This document shows positions 26,985 to 36,186 of a stretch of DNA of 64,000 nucleotides, in pieces (the stretch's first letter is position 1; each line of letters starts with the position of its first letter). The notes below the pieces were generated by a model that saw nothing but the letters and a program-made list of their open reading frames with translations, was not told the origin of the DNA and did no database searches. This DNA is from Sphingobacteriales bacterium (lineage in GTDB: Bacteria > Bacteroidota > Bacteroidia > Chitinophagales > Chitinophagaceae). The DNA lies in NCBI GenBank assembly GCA_012270485.1, contig JAAXIF010000098.1, positions 1 to 64,000 of the forward strand, in the 5' to 3' direction. The position numbers were made by a program, and so were the translations under genes.

Positions 26985-27019
26985 TTTCTTATTTCTTGTT
27001 TCTTATTTCTTGTTTCTCA
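26985..27019. repeat. Heptamer-repeat locus F (single arm)
   Basis: Five 7-bp units in register: TTTCTTA, TTTCTTG, TTTCTTA, TTTCTTG, TTTCTCA. They directly precede (plus strand) the 3' end of the efflux adaptor gene. No facing arm was found. Confidence 0.75.
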
Positions 27020-27023
27020 CTCT

Positions 27024-28373
27024 CTACTCTTTTTTCTTTTCTTCAAAAAGCTTATCCTTTGGTACAATTTTTACCAGATTGCCATCTTTTAAGATCTTGC
27101 TCACGGTATTATACGGCCCCGTTACTACTTGATCTCCATCATTGAGTCCGTCTATAATTTCAATATAGTTCAAGTCTTGGATAGCGGTTTTCACCTTTAC
27201 CTTTTTTACTTTATTATCTTTCTGAACAATGAAGACCACTTCTTCTACTGCCTCATCATCAATCCCCGTTTTATCCTCTGAAGATAGTTGTTTGGAAGCA
27301 CCATCTTTTTCATCACTGTTTTTCTCACGCGTGGTTACTGCATTGAGTGGAACTGCCAATACATTTTCTTTGGTGTTGGTTTGAATATCTGCGCTGGCGC
27401 TCATACCCGGACGAAAAGGGAAAGCCCTGCCCGGAATCATCATATCCTTATAACTATCCGGAATCAATCTGATATGTACTTTGTAATTCGTGACTTCAGT
27501 ACTGGTTGCTGTGGTTGTTGCTTGTGTATTCGGATTGGCAATTTTATATACCAGCCCTTTGAATTTACGATTGGTATATGCATCTACTTCCACCAATGCT
27601 GTATCTCCTAGTTTTACTTTGGGTATATCATTTTCACCAACATCAACACGTATTTCAATGCTTCGCATATCTGCTACACGCATCATTTCTGTTCCTGCCA
27701 TTTGCGCGGTTCCTACTACTCTTTCTCCCTTCTTTACTGCCAACAAACTAATCACACCATCCATCGGTGCTACCAGTGTGGTTCTGGATAGATCTTTATG
27801 AGCTCTTGCCAACTGTGCTTCAGCTCCCATGATAGATGCTTCTGTTCCTTTTAATCCTTCAATTGCCGCTTTATAATTGGCTTCTGCGGTGCGGTATGCT
27901 TGTTCAGCCTGATCGTATTCTTGACGTGAAGTTACTTTCTCGGTATACAATTTTCGCTGACGTTCAAAAGCTGCTTTGGCATTATCTAATATTGCCTTTA
28001 ATCCCGGAATATTGGCATTGGAATTGGATAATTGTGCTTTTGCTTGCTCAACGCCGGCAGCAAACTGATCGCGCTGAGTAGAATAAATATCTGCATAGAT
28101 ACGAGCCAACACCTGTCCTTTGCGAACACTGTCGCCTTCATTTACATTCAATTCAATGATCTCTCCACTTACATCCGGACTCACTTTCACCTCAATCTCA
28201 GGGTATACTTTACCACTGGCATTTACTGTTTCGATGATGGTTCTGAGTGCTGCTTTTTCTGCAGACACATTCAATCCTTCATCTTTCCCAATAACACCTG
28301 TTTTTTTCAGTCCAATAAATGCACCCACAACAACTACTAACCCTACAATCGTCCACAATAGTTTCTTGTTCAT
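27024..28373 (-). CDS. Periplasmic adaptor of a tripartite efflux pump (HlyD/RND type)
   Basis: This 449-residue membrane fusion protein has an N-terminal anchor helix (LLWTIVGLVVVVGAFIGLK), a barrel-sandwich/lipoyl half-motif (VKVSPDVSGEIIELNVNEGD), a helical hairpin (about 100-190), a second lipoyl half (TTLVAPMDGVISLLAVKKGE) and beta-barrel domains. It couples an inner-membrane pump to TolC. It lies 38 bp downstream of a TolC-family gene, but no pump gene is in this operon within the window, so the transporter is encoded elsewhere or lost. An acidic, Ser-rich insertion near residues 345-375 (EKNSDEKDGASK) interrupts the C-terminal region. Confidence 0.88.
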   Translation of the reverse strand: MNKKLLWTIVGLVVVVGAFIGLKKTGVIGKDEGLNVSAEKAALRTIIETVNASGKVYPEIEVKVSPDVSGEIIELNVNEGDSVRKGQVLARIYADIYSTQRDQFAAGVEQAKAQLSNSNANIPGLKAILDNAKAAFERQRKLYTEKVTSRQEYDQAEQAYRTAEANYKAAIEGLKGTEASIMGAEAQLARAHKDLSRTTLVAPMDGVISLLAVKKGERVVGTAQMAGTEMMRVADMRSIEIRVDVGENDIPKVKLGDTALVEVDAYTNRKFKGLVYKIANPNTQATTTATSTEVTNYKVHIRLIPDSYKDMMIPGRAFPFRPGMSASADIQTNTKENVLAVPLNAVTTREKNSDEKDGASKQLSSEDKTGIDDEAVEEVVFIVQKDNKVKKVKVKTAIQDLNYIEIIDGLNDGDQVVTGPYNTVSKILKDGNLVKIVPKDKLFEEKKKE

Positions 28374-28411
28374 AATAATTTTCTTTTAAATCCGCGATAC
28401 TGATGCTTGGG

Positions 28412-29875
28412 TTACAGTTTTAGACCTTGACCTTTATAAAACTCCAATACTTTCATTCTAAATACATATTCATATTGATTACTCAACTGCTGCACTTTGG
28501 CACGCAATAGATTATTTTGATTGGTGATTAATTCCAATGAACCCAATAATCCTACCTCATAACGCTTTAAAGCAAAATCGTATGCCTTTTGTGCATTTTC
28601 TACCGCTTTCTTACCTGCATTGAATTTTTGTAATGACGCAGTGGCGTTATTATATGCTGTATAAATATCTTGTTTCAGTTTAAGATCAGCTTGGGTTTTC
28701 TGTAACTCTACATTTCTCAGATCCAACTTAGAACGTTGATAAGCATTTCTGCTCTGACCACTGTTAAAAATGGGAACAGATAAGTTGATACCCACGTTTT
28801 GTCCAAAGTTGTTACTGATTTGATTCGCCCATCCATTCCATAAACCTCCAAAACTTCTACTTTGCTGATTAAAACGATAGAGTGGCTCTTGAACATAATA
28901 ATCAACATTGCTCACTGTTACTTTAGGTTCAGCACCGGTGATGGGACGGTATCCTAAGAATGTAAACCCCGTTGTACTTTTAAAAGAATTGGAAAAGTTG
29001 CTGGCCAGATTCCCACCGAAACTCAGTGTAGGATACATTTGTCCCTTTGCCGCTAGTACTGATTTCTGTGCTGCTTTGATTCTGAAATCATTGGCTTTTT
29101 GTAATGGCTGAGTGGTCATGGCCAATTGATATACCAACTCCGGTTGTAAATCGCCAAAGCTTTCAAGCGGAATACTTTCTACCGGAGGAGTATCGATTTC
29201 AAAAGCAATAGCCGGATCAAGGTTGAGTAATCCTTTCAGATTTAAAATATTCAGTTCATAATTGGTAACAGCTGTCACATAATTACTGCTATCATTCGCT
29301 AACTGTGCTTCTATTTCAGCCTGATTTAATTCCGGTAAAACACCTGCTTCCACTCTTTTCTTAGTAATATCCAACTGAGATTGTGATTGTGCGATCTGTA
29401 CTTGAGTAATCTTTACTTGTTCTCTCGATGCCAATACTTGCAAATAGAAATTCGCCACATTAAGTGATACATCATTCGCAGCCCTCTCCACTTCAGCTAA
29501 GGCAGCTTTAGCATTAAAATCAGCTGCTTGTAAAGTATAACGCAGACTTCCATTATTATACAATTGAATACTGGCGTTCATGCCGAAATTCTGATACAGG
29601 AATTGACTGGTAGAGAACTGGTTGGTAGTTGGATCGATAGATCTACCAAAACGAACACCGGTTCCCGAGTTCATATTCAAGGAGGGGTACTGACTTAGTT
29701 TTGCCTGACGCGCTTGTAACGCACTGATACGCGCTTGAATATCTGCCTGTTTCACAGAAATATTATTCTGTGTAGCATAATCCACACATTTACGCAGATC
29801 CCATTTTTCATTGGTTGTCTGTGCCTGGACTTGTAAAAAAATAACACACCCAAGAAGGGTCAAAAGCTTCTTCAT
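28412..29875 (-). CDS. TolC family outer-membrane efflux protein
   Basis: The 487-residue product has a signal peptide (MKKLLTLLGCVIFLQVQAQ), then WDLRKCVDYATQNNISVKQA and the two-fold repeated helical hairpins of TolC channels, with VGVNLSVPIFNSG-like (NVGINLSVPIFNSGQSRNAY) at the second repeat and FALKRYEVGLLGSLELI near the end. I chose MKK (29875) because the upstream extension lacks any signal-peptide character. It is upstream of the adaptor gene and should form the outer-membrane exit duct. Confidence 0.9.
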   Translation of the reverse strand: MKKLLTLLGCVIFLQVQAQTTNEKWDLRKCVDYATQNNISVKQADIQARISALQARQAKLSQYPSLNMNSGTGVRFGRSIDPTTNQFSTSQFLYQNFGMNASIQLYNNGSLRYTLQAADFNAKAALAEVERAANDVSLNVANFYLQVLASREQVKITQVQIAQSQSQLDITKKRVEAGVLPELNQAEIEAQLANDSSNYVTAVTNYELNILNLKGLLNLDPAIAFEIDTPPVESIPLESFGDLQPELVYQLAMTTQPLQKANDFRIKAAQKSVLAAKGQMYPTLSFGGNLASNFSNSFKSTTGFTFLGYRPITGAEPKVTVSNVDYYVQEPLYRFNQQSRSFGGLWNGWANQISNNFGQNVGINLSVPIFNSGQSRNAYQRSKLDLRNVELQKTQADLKLKQDIYTAYNNATASLQKFNAGKKAVENAQKAYDFALKRYEVGLLGSLELITNQNNLLRAKVQQLSNQYEYVFRMKVLEFYKGQGLKL

Positions 29876-29959
29876 ATATAACAAAAATAACGGTTTCCCT
29901 AGCAGATCGATAAATTTCTGATGGGCGGAGCTGAAAGACATTTATCCGTTAATAAAATG

Positions 29960-31132
29960 TTATGAAAGGACCTTTATTACATCAAACGCCTGTTGTAGAT
30001 CGGCAATGATGTACTCCGGCTCCTCCAATCCCACATACAAACGGCAACTCCTATGTATGTCTAGCTCCGCATTAAAATCTGCCCGCTGCAGTCCCGCACA
30101 TTTTGGAATGATCAGGGATTCATGTCCTCCCCAACTCACTGCCATGAGTATGTGTTTCAGACTGTTACAGAATTTCTCGATGGTTTCACAGGACTGGGTT
30201 TTGATAGTGAATGTCAATAATCCACATCCTCCACTCATCTGGCGTTGTGCCAGCTCGTATTGAGGGAAAGAAGGATGCAATGGAAAGATAACCTCTTCAA
30301 CACGCGGATGAGATAAAAGGAACTCTATTACTATTTGGGTGGTGCGAGTAATCCGCTCCAATCTTGCAGGTAATGTGCGTAGCCCTCTAATCAATAGCCA
30401 TGCATTAAAAGGTTGGATACCGGACCCTATATTATTGTATTCACTATTGAAGATACGTTCAATTTGTTGTTTGCTGCCACTTAAAACACCCGCAATTACA
30501 TCACTATGCCCACTAATATATTTTGTAGCAGATTGTAATACCAGATCTATCCCCATTTCATAAGGTTTTTGATACAGGGGCGTACAAAAACTATTATCAC
30601 AAATGGTTATCATATTTTTTGACCTGGCCAGTTGGGCTACCGCAGACAAATCCTGCAAGTCAAACATCCAGCTATTGGGTGATTCCAAATAGATAACAGT
30701 GGTATTGGACTGAATGGCATTTTCGAAATTGGTGATGGAACGTCCGTCGATATAGGTAACCGTTACACCAAAACGAGGAAGAATTTCATCGAACATTTTC
30801 CTAGCCCAGGTATATGGATCTTTCACACTAACGATATGATCACCTGCTTTCACATTTGCCAATACCGATGCAAAAATGGCAGCAGCGCCACTGTTGAAAA
30901 CCAAACAATCTTCTGCACCATCCAATGCCGCTAGTTTTTTTCTTAAAATCTCTACCGTTGGATTTAATCCACGACTATATAACCATCCACCATATTCATT
31001 TTCAAATGCTTTTCGAAGGTCATCTACCGTTTTGAAAGCAAAATTGCTGGTTTGTACTATTGGGGGTGATACTGCACGAAAATATTCATCCCGATCTTCT
31101 CCCAATTCATTCAATATGTATGAAATATCCAT
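29960..31132 (-). CDS. PLP-dependent Cys/Met metabolism enzyme (cystathionine gamma-synthase/lyase family)
   Basis: The 390-residue fold-type I PLP enzyme contains AVSPPIVQTSNFAFKTVDDL at the N-terminus, YSRGLNPTVEILRKKLAALD, FNSGAAAIFASVLA and the Schiff-base lysine in SATKYISGHSDVIAGVLSG. These motifs define the trans-sulfuration family (CGS, CGL, CBL, MGL); the exact reaction cannot be settled by eye. I chose the ATG at 31132 (MDISYILNELGEDRDEYF), which gives a 4-bp spacing from the preceding permease gene. Coupling to an amino-acid permease suggests amino-acid uptake and breakdown. Confidence 0.88.
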   Translation of the reverse strand: MDISYILNELGEDRDEYFRAVSPPIVQTSNFAFKTVDDLRKAFENEYGGWLYSRGLNPTVEILRKKLAALDGAEDCLVFNSGAAAIFASVLANVKAGDHIVSVKDPYTWARKMFDEILPRFGVTVTYIDGRSITNFENAIQSNTTVIYLESPNSWMFDLQDLSAVAQLARSKNMITICDNSFCTPLYQKPYEMGIDLVLQSATKYISGHSDVIAGVLSGSKQQIERIFNSEYNNIGSGIQPFNAWLLIRGLRTLPARLERITRTTQIVIEFLLSHPRVEEVIFPLHPSFPQYELAQRQMSGGCGLLTFTIKTQSCETIEKFCNSLKHILMAVSWGGHESLIIPKCAGLQRADFNAELDIHRSCRLYVGLEEPEYIIADLQQAFDVIKVLS

Positions 31133-31136
31133 GAGC

Positions 31137-32489
31137 TTATACTTGTTGTTCAGGCGTGTTGGTTCTGAATTTTGAAGTGAGGAAATAAATGAGCATGAAG
31201 CCGGCAAGTACCACCAGTCCTACCAATGCCGTATCCGGTGTTTGCATGGCGATACTGATACCTACAAATAAATAAGCACTCATAAAAATCAATGGCATTA
31301 AAGGATATAACTTCATCTTAAAAATGCCTGTGCCATCCAAATGTTTGGTTCTCTTACGAAGAATAAAAATGGTAGCACTGGAGGCAACCATACCAAAACA
31401 ATCTAAGAAAATAGTGAAGTTGAGTATCTTATCAAAAGTTTGTGCAAAGAATAAAATTACAATACACATCGCTGCGAATACAGTCAAGGAAATCGTAAAA
31501 ACCTGATTATTGGGATTCTGTTTTGAAAAGAATGCCGGCAAAGTTCTTTCCTGACTCATTGCGTACATCACCCTCGGATTACTCATCAACAATGCATTGA
31601 CATAAGCCAATACTCCAAAGAATAAAAAGAAAGAAAAAATATCCGCCCCTCGGGTACCAAATGTTTTTTCCATGACCACATAGGCAATTTCTCTTTCTCC
31701 TTTCATTTGATCAAACCCCACAATGGTATAATAACTAAGATTCACCAAGAGATACAAACCGATAATAATAGCAATACCAATAAAGATGCCTCTCGGAATA
31801 TTTTTTGCAGGTTGATTCACTTCATTTCCAAAATTGATGGTCTGTTGGTAACCTCCATAGGTAAAAGAAACAGCAATCAAACTAATACCCAAACTCTGTA
31901 TCCAACTCATCGATGAACCAGTAGCTTCCGGAAGTACTGTAGTTGCAGCGACAGTAGCTGTGTGATCCTGCGGAAAGAAAAGCGCAAGAATCAATACCAC
32001 AATCATTCCAATTTTGATCAGCATCAAAATATTTTGCGCTCGTGAACTCATACGTAGTCCCATTAGATTGATACCATAGAAAACAATAATAGCTACACAA
32101 CTGATCAATGCTTTGTCAATATCTGTCCAATTATACCCCGGAAATAATTTTGTAATATATCCACTACCAATCAATGCTACCGCACTCAAACTTGCCGCAT
32201 TACTGATGAGAATGATACAATTAATAGCAAAGGCAATACTGGGATGATATGCATAAGAAAACACTTTATAATATCCGCCCGTCACCGGATATCGACTCCC
32301 GATCTCAGCATAAGTCAGTGCTCCGCAAAGAGCTACAAATCCGCCTAGTATCCAAGCCGTAAAATACACTGAGGGTTCGATAGCATCTTTGGCACTGGTA
32401 GCCGCCGTTCTAAAAATTCCCATCCCAATCACCAGACCCACAACGATCATGGTAAAGCTGAACAAATTAAGTTTTTGATTTCCCTGCAT
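31137..32489 (-). CDS. APC-family amino-acid permease
   Basis: The 450-residue protein has about 12 membrane helices and the APC signatures: the unwound first helix VGLVIGMGIFRTAATS and the second segment LGGFVALCGALTYAEIGSRY. The sixth-helix region reads VSFTYGGYQQTINFGNEV. It imports or exchanges amino acids across the inner membrane; the substrate is unknown. It is cotranscribed with the PLP enzyme downstream (4-bp gap). Its promoter region faces that of the btuB riboswitch and is filled by heptamer locus G. Confidence 0.9.
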   Translation of the reverse strand: MQGNQKLNLFSFTMIVVGLVIGMGIFRTAATSAKDAIEPSVYFTAWILGGFVALCGALTYAEIGSRYPVTGGYYKVFSYAYHPSIAFAINCIILISNAASLSAVALIGSGYITKLFPGYNWTDIDKALISCVAIIVFYGINLMGLRMSSRAQNILMLIKIGMIVVLILALFFPQDHTATVAATTVLPEATGSSMSWIQSLGISLIAVSFTYGGYQQTINFGNEVNQPAKNIPRGIFIGIAIIIGLYLLVNLSYYTIVGFDQMKGEREIAYVVMEKTFGTRGADIFSFFLFFGVLAYVNALLMSNPRVMYAMSQERTLPAFFSKQNPNNQVFTISLTVFAAMCIVILFFAQTFDKILNFTIFLDCFGMVASSATIFILRKRTKHLDGTGIFKMKLYPLMPLIFMSAYLFVGISIAMQTPDTALVGLVVLAGFMLIYFLTSKFRTNTPEQQV

Positions 32490-32524
32490 AATGAATTGAT
32501 ATGGTGTTAAATGTAAGGAAAAGA

Positions 32525-32712
32525 TGGGTTATAGTCTATGGTCGATAGTCCATAGTCCATGGCAGATGGGTCATGTAGAGTAGCTGATAGTTCATAGCAA
32601 ATAGTAGAAAATATTTTGGAACGGGTAATAATCTTTGCAATCTCTTTACCATGAGCTATCATCTATTGTAATGAACTATTAGCCATATGCTATGGACTAT
32701 CGACTATCGACC
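32525..32712. repeat. Heptamer-repeat locus G between divergent genes
   Basis: The left array (about 32529-32602) contains units such as TAGTCTA, TGGTCGA, TAGTCCA and TAGTTCA. The right array (32651-32712) contains inverted-type units (CTATGGA, CTATCGA). They face each other across ~50 bp and fill most of the region between the permease start and the riboswitch promoter. Confidence 0.8.
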
Positions 32713-32769
32713 CCCTCAACTTTTCCCCCTCCCGTGTAAAACTTAATTTTCAGAAAACAAAGGAGCCCC

Positions 32770-32777
32770 TACTTTTG
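32770..32777 (+). promoter_or_regulatory. -7 promoter element of the btuB transcript
   Basis: TACTTTTG matches TAnnTTTG; transcription would start near 32784, exactly at the 5' edge of the riboswitch. Confidence 0.5.
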
Positions 32778-32782
32778 CTACC

Positions 32783-33023
32783 GTATTTGGTTCTCGCTAT
32801 ATGCGGGATTAAAAGGGAAGTCCGGTGTGAATCCGGCGCTATCCCCGTAGCTGTAAGTTCTTGGGTGGTTTGCTTATAGCTAATAGATCATAGCTAATAG
32901 ACTATTTGCTATGATCCATTAGCCATTACCCTCTCACCGCTGTCGTTTCTACTAACCACTGTTCCTAATTAATGGGATGGGAAGGTTCAATGACAGAGAA
33001 CAAGCCAGAAGACCTGCCAGACA
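32783..33023 (+). promoter_or_regulatory. Cobalamin (B12) riboswitch with extra hairpin
   Basis: The RNA shows the cobalamin aptamer core: GGGAAGTCCGGTGTGAATCC at 32815-32834, then GCGCTATCCCCGTAGCTGTA to 32855, and at the 3' side GGGAAGG (32979-32985 area), then AACAAGCCAGAAGACCTGCC (33000-33019). It should bind a B12 form and reduce btuB expression. The peripheral arm between the two halves carries a heptamer-repeat hairpin (32872-32930) not part of the usual aptamer. The total is about 240 nt. Assignment by the core boxes is strong. Confidence 0.92.
32872..32930. repeat. Heptamer-repeat locus H inside the riboswitch
   Basis: Units AGCTAAT, AGATCAT, AGCTAAT, AGACTAT run in 7-bp register. 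GCTAATAGATCATAGC (32879-32894) pairs with GCTATGATCCATTAGC (32908-32923) with one mismatch, giving a 16-bp hairpin in a peripheral arm of the aptamer. Confidence 0.85.
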
Positions 33024-33120
33024 CAAACGTTCATTCACGGCTTTCGGGTGAAAAGCATGGAATGTAAATGCTGTCTGCAGCGGCTATTTATGTTTCTCCG
33101 TTTTTTAAAATTTCCTGAAA

Positions 33121-33156
33121 GCTCATTGTTCAACCTTATAACAAACAACAATGAGC
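33121..33156 (+). promoter_or_regulatory. Start-codon-sequestering hairpin of btuB
   Basis: GCTCATTGTT (33121-33130) is the perfect reverse complement of AACAATGAGC (33147-33156), which contains the btuB ATG (33151-33153). This 10-bp stem with a 16-base loop could block initiation and act as expression platform of the riboswitch. Confidence 0.6.
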
Positions 33157-35067
33157 AAAACAATTACGCTCCTTGCATGCCTGCTGTCTGGCACCCAGGT
33201 ATTTGCACAAAAAGACACGGTTATCCTTGATGAAGTAGTGGTAACTGCCAACAAAATTGAACAGAAACAAAGTAGTACCGGTAAAGTGATCTCTGTGATC
33301 ACCAAAGCCCAAATTGAAAAAAGCGGTGGTAAGAGCATTTCCCAATTACTCAATGAACAAGCCGGGATCACCATTAATGGTGCTTTCAATAATATCGGTA
33401 GCGTTCAAACCGTGTATATGCGCGGGGCTTCTCCTGGTCGTACATTGATCATGATGGATGGAATTCCATTGAATGACCCCTCTACCATCACTACAGATTT
33501 TGACCTGAATTTGTTTTCCATTAATGATGTTGAAAGAATTGAAGTGTGCAGAGGTGCTCAATCTACACTATATGGCAGCGATGCCATTGCGGGGGTAGTG
33601 AATATCATTACCGTAAAAAAAGATGCCCAAAAAGCATTCAATGTAAAAGCAACTTTGAGTCAGGGTAATCTTGGTACATCCCGCAATAATATTCAGTTGT
33701 ATGGTAAGAAAAATAAATTCACTTACACTGCCCGTTATGCACGTTTATTTACCAATGGATTTTCATCTGCCTATGACAGTACAGGTATTCGTAATTACGA
33801 TAAAGACAAATACGATGGTTCTGTTGCCAACGCCCAATTGATGTACCAGGCCAACGATCATCTCATGTTCAAAACATTTCTGATGCACAGTCAATACAAA
33901 GCAGGTATTGATGCAGGGGTATTCAATGATGACCGTGACTATAATATCAATAACACATCACTGATCACCGGTACCGGATTTCAATACAAGAAAGGCGCTT
34001 TCGCATTGACCGGAAACTATCAATACAGCGAACTCGGACGCAATTACAGAAACGATAGTGCGCATAAAACCAGTACTATTTTTGAAGACAACAGTTATAA
34101 CGCTATTTCTCAGTTTGCTGAATTGTACAGTTTAGTGAAACTGGGTGCAGGTTTCACATTGCTCACAGGTATTGATTATCGCTATGGGTCGTACAACCAA
34201 GACTATTTCGCGATCAGCTCATTTGGTCCATTCAGAAGCAGGTTTCGTGATACCTCTATGTCACAAACCGCCTTGTATGGTTCATTGATCTATAGTAGCG
34301 CCGATAAGAAACTGAATATCGAATTTGGCGGACGTTATAACGATCATTCTCGTTATGGCAACAATGCTACTTATACTTTCAATCCTTCTTATAGTATCAA
34401 TGATGCCGTTCGTGTATTTGGTAGTATTTCAAGTGGATTCAAAACACCTTCATTATACCAGTTGAGTTTGAATGCCAACTTGAAAGCAGAAAAATCTGTG
34501 AACTATGAAGCAGGCATCAGCTATCAAAGCAAACAACTGAGTACTCGACTTATCTATTTTAATAGAAAGATCAATAACGGTATTGACTACAACTATATCA
34601 CGTTCAACTATTTCAATTATGTAAAACAGATTGTGAATGGTTTGGAATGGGAAATAAATGCGAAACTGGGCAAAAAAGCAGGTATTACTGCCAACTATAC
34701 ATTATTGCTGAGTGAAGAACTAACCCAAAACCGTTTGTCCACCAAAGACACAGTTACTTACGATTATCTCTTACGCAGACCCAAGCACCATTTCAATATC
34801 AGTGCCAATGTGGACTTGTGCAAGGGATTGAATGTAGCGGTTACCGGCAAATATGTAAGTCAACGTTTTGATATTGGCGGATTCAGAAGAGCAGATGTTT
34901 CATTACCATCTTATTTTATTCTTGGTGCTTCAGCTGATTACGTACTGAATAACAGCGTTCGCTTCTTTACTGATGCACAGAATATTACCGGCAAAAAATT
35001 CTTTGATGCACGCGGATTTAATGCCATCCCATTTTTGTTTAATGCCGGGGTGACGTTTAATTGGTAA
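33151..35067 (+). CDS. btuB: Cobalamin TonB-dependent receptor BtuB
   Basis: BtuB-type receptors import vitamin B12 across the outer membrane using TonB. The 638-residue protein has a signal peptide (MSKTITLLACLLSGTQVFAQ), a TonB-box-like start (DTVILDEVVVTANK), a plug (about 40-150, with VYMRGASPGRTLIMMDGIPL and DVERIEVCRGAQSTLYGSDA) and a barrel ending in FLFNAGVTFNW. Ligand assignment rests mainly on the cobalamin riboswitch directly upstream. The same window encodes a B12-dependent photoreceptor (47352-48233), giving a use for the vitamin. Confidence 0.92.
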   Translation: MSKTITLLACLLSGTQVFAQKDTVILDEVVVTANKIEQKQSSTGKVISVITKAQIEKSGGKSISQLLNEQAGITINGAFNNIGSVQTVYMRGASPGRTLIMMDGIPLNDPSTITTDFDLNLFSINDVERIEVCRGAQSTLYGSDAIAGVVNIITVKKDAQKAFNVKATLSQGNLGTSRNNIQLYGKKNKFTYTARYARLFTNGFSSAYDSTGIRNYDKDKYDGSVANAQLMYQANDHLMFKTFLMHSQYKAGIDAGVFNDDRDYNINNTSLITGTGFQYKKGAFALTGNYQYSELGRNYRNDSAHKTSTIFEDNSYNAISQFAELYSLVKLGAGFTLLTGIDYRYGSYNQDYFAISSFGPFRSRFRDTSMSQTALYGSLIYSSADKKLNIEFGGRYNDHSRYGNNATYTFNPSYSINDAVRVFGSISSGFKTPSLYQLSLNANLKAEKSVNYEAGISYQSKQLSTRLIYFNRKINNGIDYNYITFNYFNYVKQIVNGLEWEINAKLGKKAGITANYTLLLSEELTQNRLSTKDTVTYDYLLRRPKHHFNISANVDLCKGLNVAVTGKYVSQRFDIGGFRRADVSLPSYFILGASADYVLNNSVRFFTDAQNITGKKFFDARGFNAIPFLFNAGVTFNW

Positions 35068-35068
35068 T

Positions 35069-35194
35069 AAGTCAAAAATCAAAATGCAAAAGTCAAAAAA
35101 GGCATAGTAACTAAGTAGCTAATTTGCACTACTATTTACCATGGACTATTAACCATTAGCTATTGTCACTTTTGACTTTTGCATTTTTAATTTT
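35069..35194. repeat. Heptamer-repeat locus I (nested arms)
   Basis: The outer left arm (35069-35100) has units AAGTCAA, AAATCAA, AATGCAA, AAGTCAA. The outer right arm (35165-35194) has the inverted units TTTTGAC, TTTTGCA, TTTTTAA. An inner pair with different words (TAGTAAC/TAGCTAA and ATTAGCT) is nested inside. It starts at the btuB stop. Confidence 0.85.
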
Positions 35195-35200
35195 TCTTCC

Positions 35201-35419
35201 ATGACACATAAACATGAGATAAAACATTGTCCGCGTTGCACTAAAACATTTGAGTGCAAAGTGGGCAATATTCCTGCCTGTCAGTGCAGTGGTCCTAAAC
35301 TCAGTTATGAGGAACGTGTTTATATTGAGAGTAAATACACAGATTGTCTCTGTAAAAACTGTCTGGAAGCCTTGCAGTTTGAGTATAAGTTGGTGAGGAA
35401 TCATGTGTTTAGATTTTGA
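35201..35419 (+). CDS. Cysteine-rich CWC family protein
   Basis: The 72-residue protein matches the small Cys-rich CWC family: CPRCTKTFECKVGNIPACQC near the start and the tail CLCKNCLEAL, giving eight cysteines likely to bind zinc. The usual tryptophan before the second CxC is replaced by Ala (NIPACQC). The function is unknown. It follows btuB at ~130 bp, with heptamer locus I in between and locus J after, so it may be transcribed separately. Confidence 0.8.
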   Translation: MTHKHEIKHCPRCTKTFECKVGNIPACQCSGPKLSYEERVYIESKYTDCLCKNCLEALQFEYKLVRNHVFRF

Positions 35420-35426
35420 TGGTGAT

Positions 35427-35517
35427 TAATGAGTAGTGAATATTCAGTAGTGAGTTAGGAGCAATCCATAGTTCTTCAAAAAATTACTCACTGCTCACTA
35501 CTGACTACTCACTATTC
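35427..35517. repeat. Heptamer-repeat locus J
   Basis: The left arm (35431-35455) reads GAGTAGTGAATATTCAGTAG and onward; the right arm (35486-35517) has units ACTCACT, GCTCACT, ACTGACT, ACTCACT. The arms are inverted copies and occupy the whole gap between two codirectional genes. Confidence 0.85.
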
Positions 35518-35544
35518 CCTACCTTAGTCTAAACTTCCACCACC

Positions 35545-36123
35545 ATGACCTTCCAACTCGACCATCTGCTGACCATTACTTTTACTTTGTTTGCAGTGAT
35601 TGATATTGTGGGATCGATTCCATTGTTGATCTCTTTGAAGGAAAAGATGGGTGGAATACGTTCTACACAAGCCACTTTAATATCTGGCGCATTAATGATT
35701 CTTTTTCTGTTTGCAGGAGAAGCTTTTTTAAAGATTTTAGGATTAGACATTCGTTCTTTTGCAGTAGGTGGTTCTGTTGTGATTTTTTTATTGGGATTGG
35801 AAATGGTGTTAGGACATGAGATTTTTAAAGGAGATAAAGATGCCAAATCAGGATCGGTAGTGCCCATTGCTTTCCCCATTATTGCAGGTAGCGGTACACT
35901 TACAACCGTCATGTCTTTAAAAGCCAACTATGAGGAATTGTATATTCTCAGTGGTATTCTGATCAATTTGGTGGTGGTTTATATTGTGTTAAAGTCTTTG
36001 AAAGTTATAGAACGCGCACTCGGACAAGCCGGTTTATTGGCAGTTCGTAAATTTTTTGGTGTAATTCTGCTGGCCATTGCGGTGAAAATCTTTAGTAGCA
36101 ATATTGCTGCTTTCGGAAAGTAA
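35545..36123 (+). CDS. MarC family integral membrane protein
   Basis: The 192-residue protein belongs to the MarC/UPF0056 family, with six predicted helices and the conserved N-terminal FTLFAVIDIVGSIPLLISL and the middle GSVVIFLLGLEMVLG and VPIAFPIIAGSGTLTTVMSL segments. Despite the name, a role in antibiotic resistance was not supported in E. coli; the function is unknown. Its TAA stop is in frame with the next gene (DUF2752), which has no clear start codon. Confidence 0.88.
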   Translation: MTFQLDHLLTITFTLFAVIDIVGSIPLLISLKEKMGGIRSTQATLISGALMILFLFAGEAFLKILGLDIRSFAVGGSVVIFLLGLEMVLGHEIFKGDKDAKSGSVVPIAFPIIAGSGTLTTVMSLKANYEELYILSGILINLVVVYIVLKSLKVIERALGQAGLLAVRKFFGVILLAIAVKIFSSNIAAFGK

Positions 36124-36186
36124 TCCGAACTTCAAACTATCCGATACATCCGCAAACATATCGAACTCATTTTCTGGATCAGTGCA

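Noticed and set aside
27024-29875. Complete RND efflux operon
   Set aside because: Only the adaptor and TolC genes are present; neighbouring genes are metabolic and no pump gene lies in the window.
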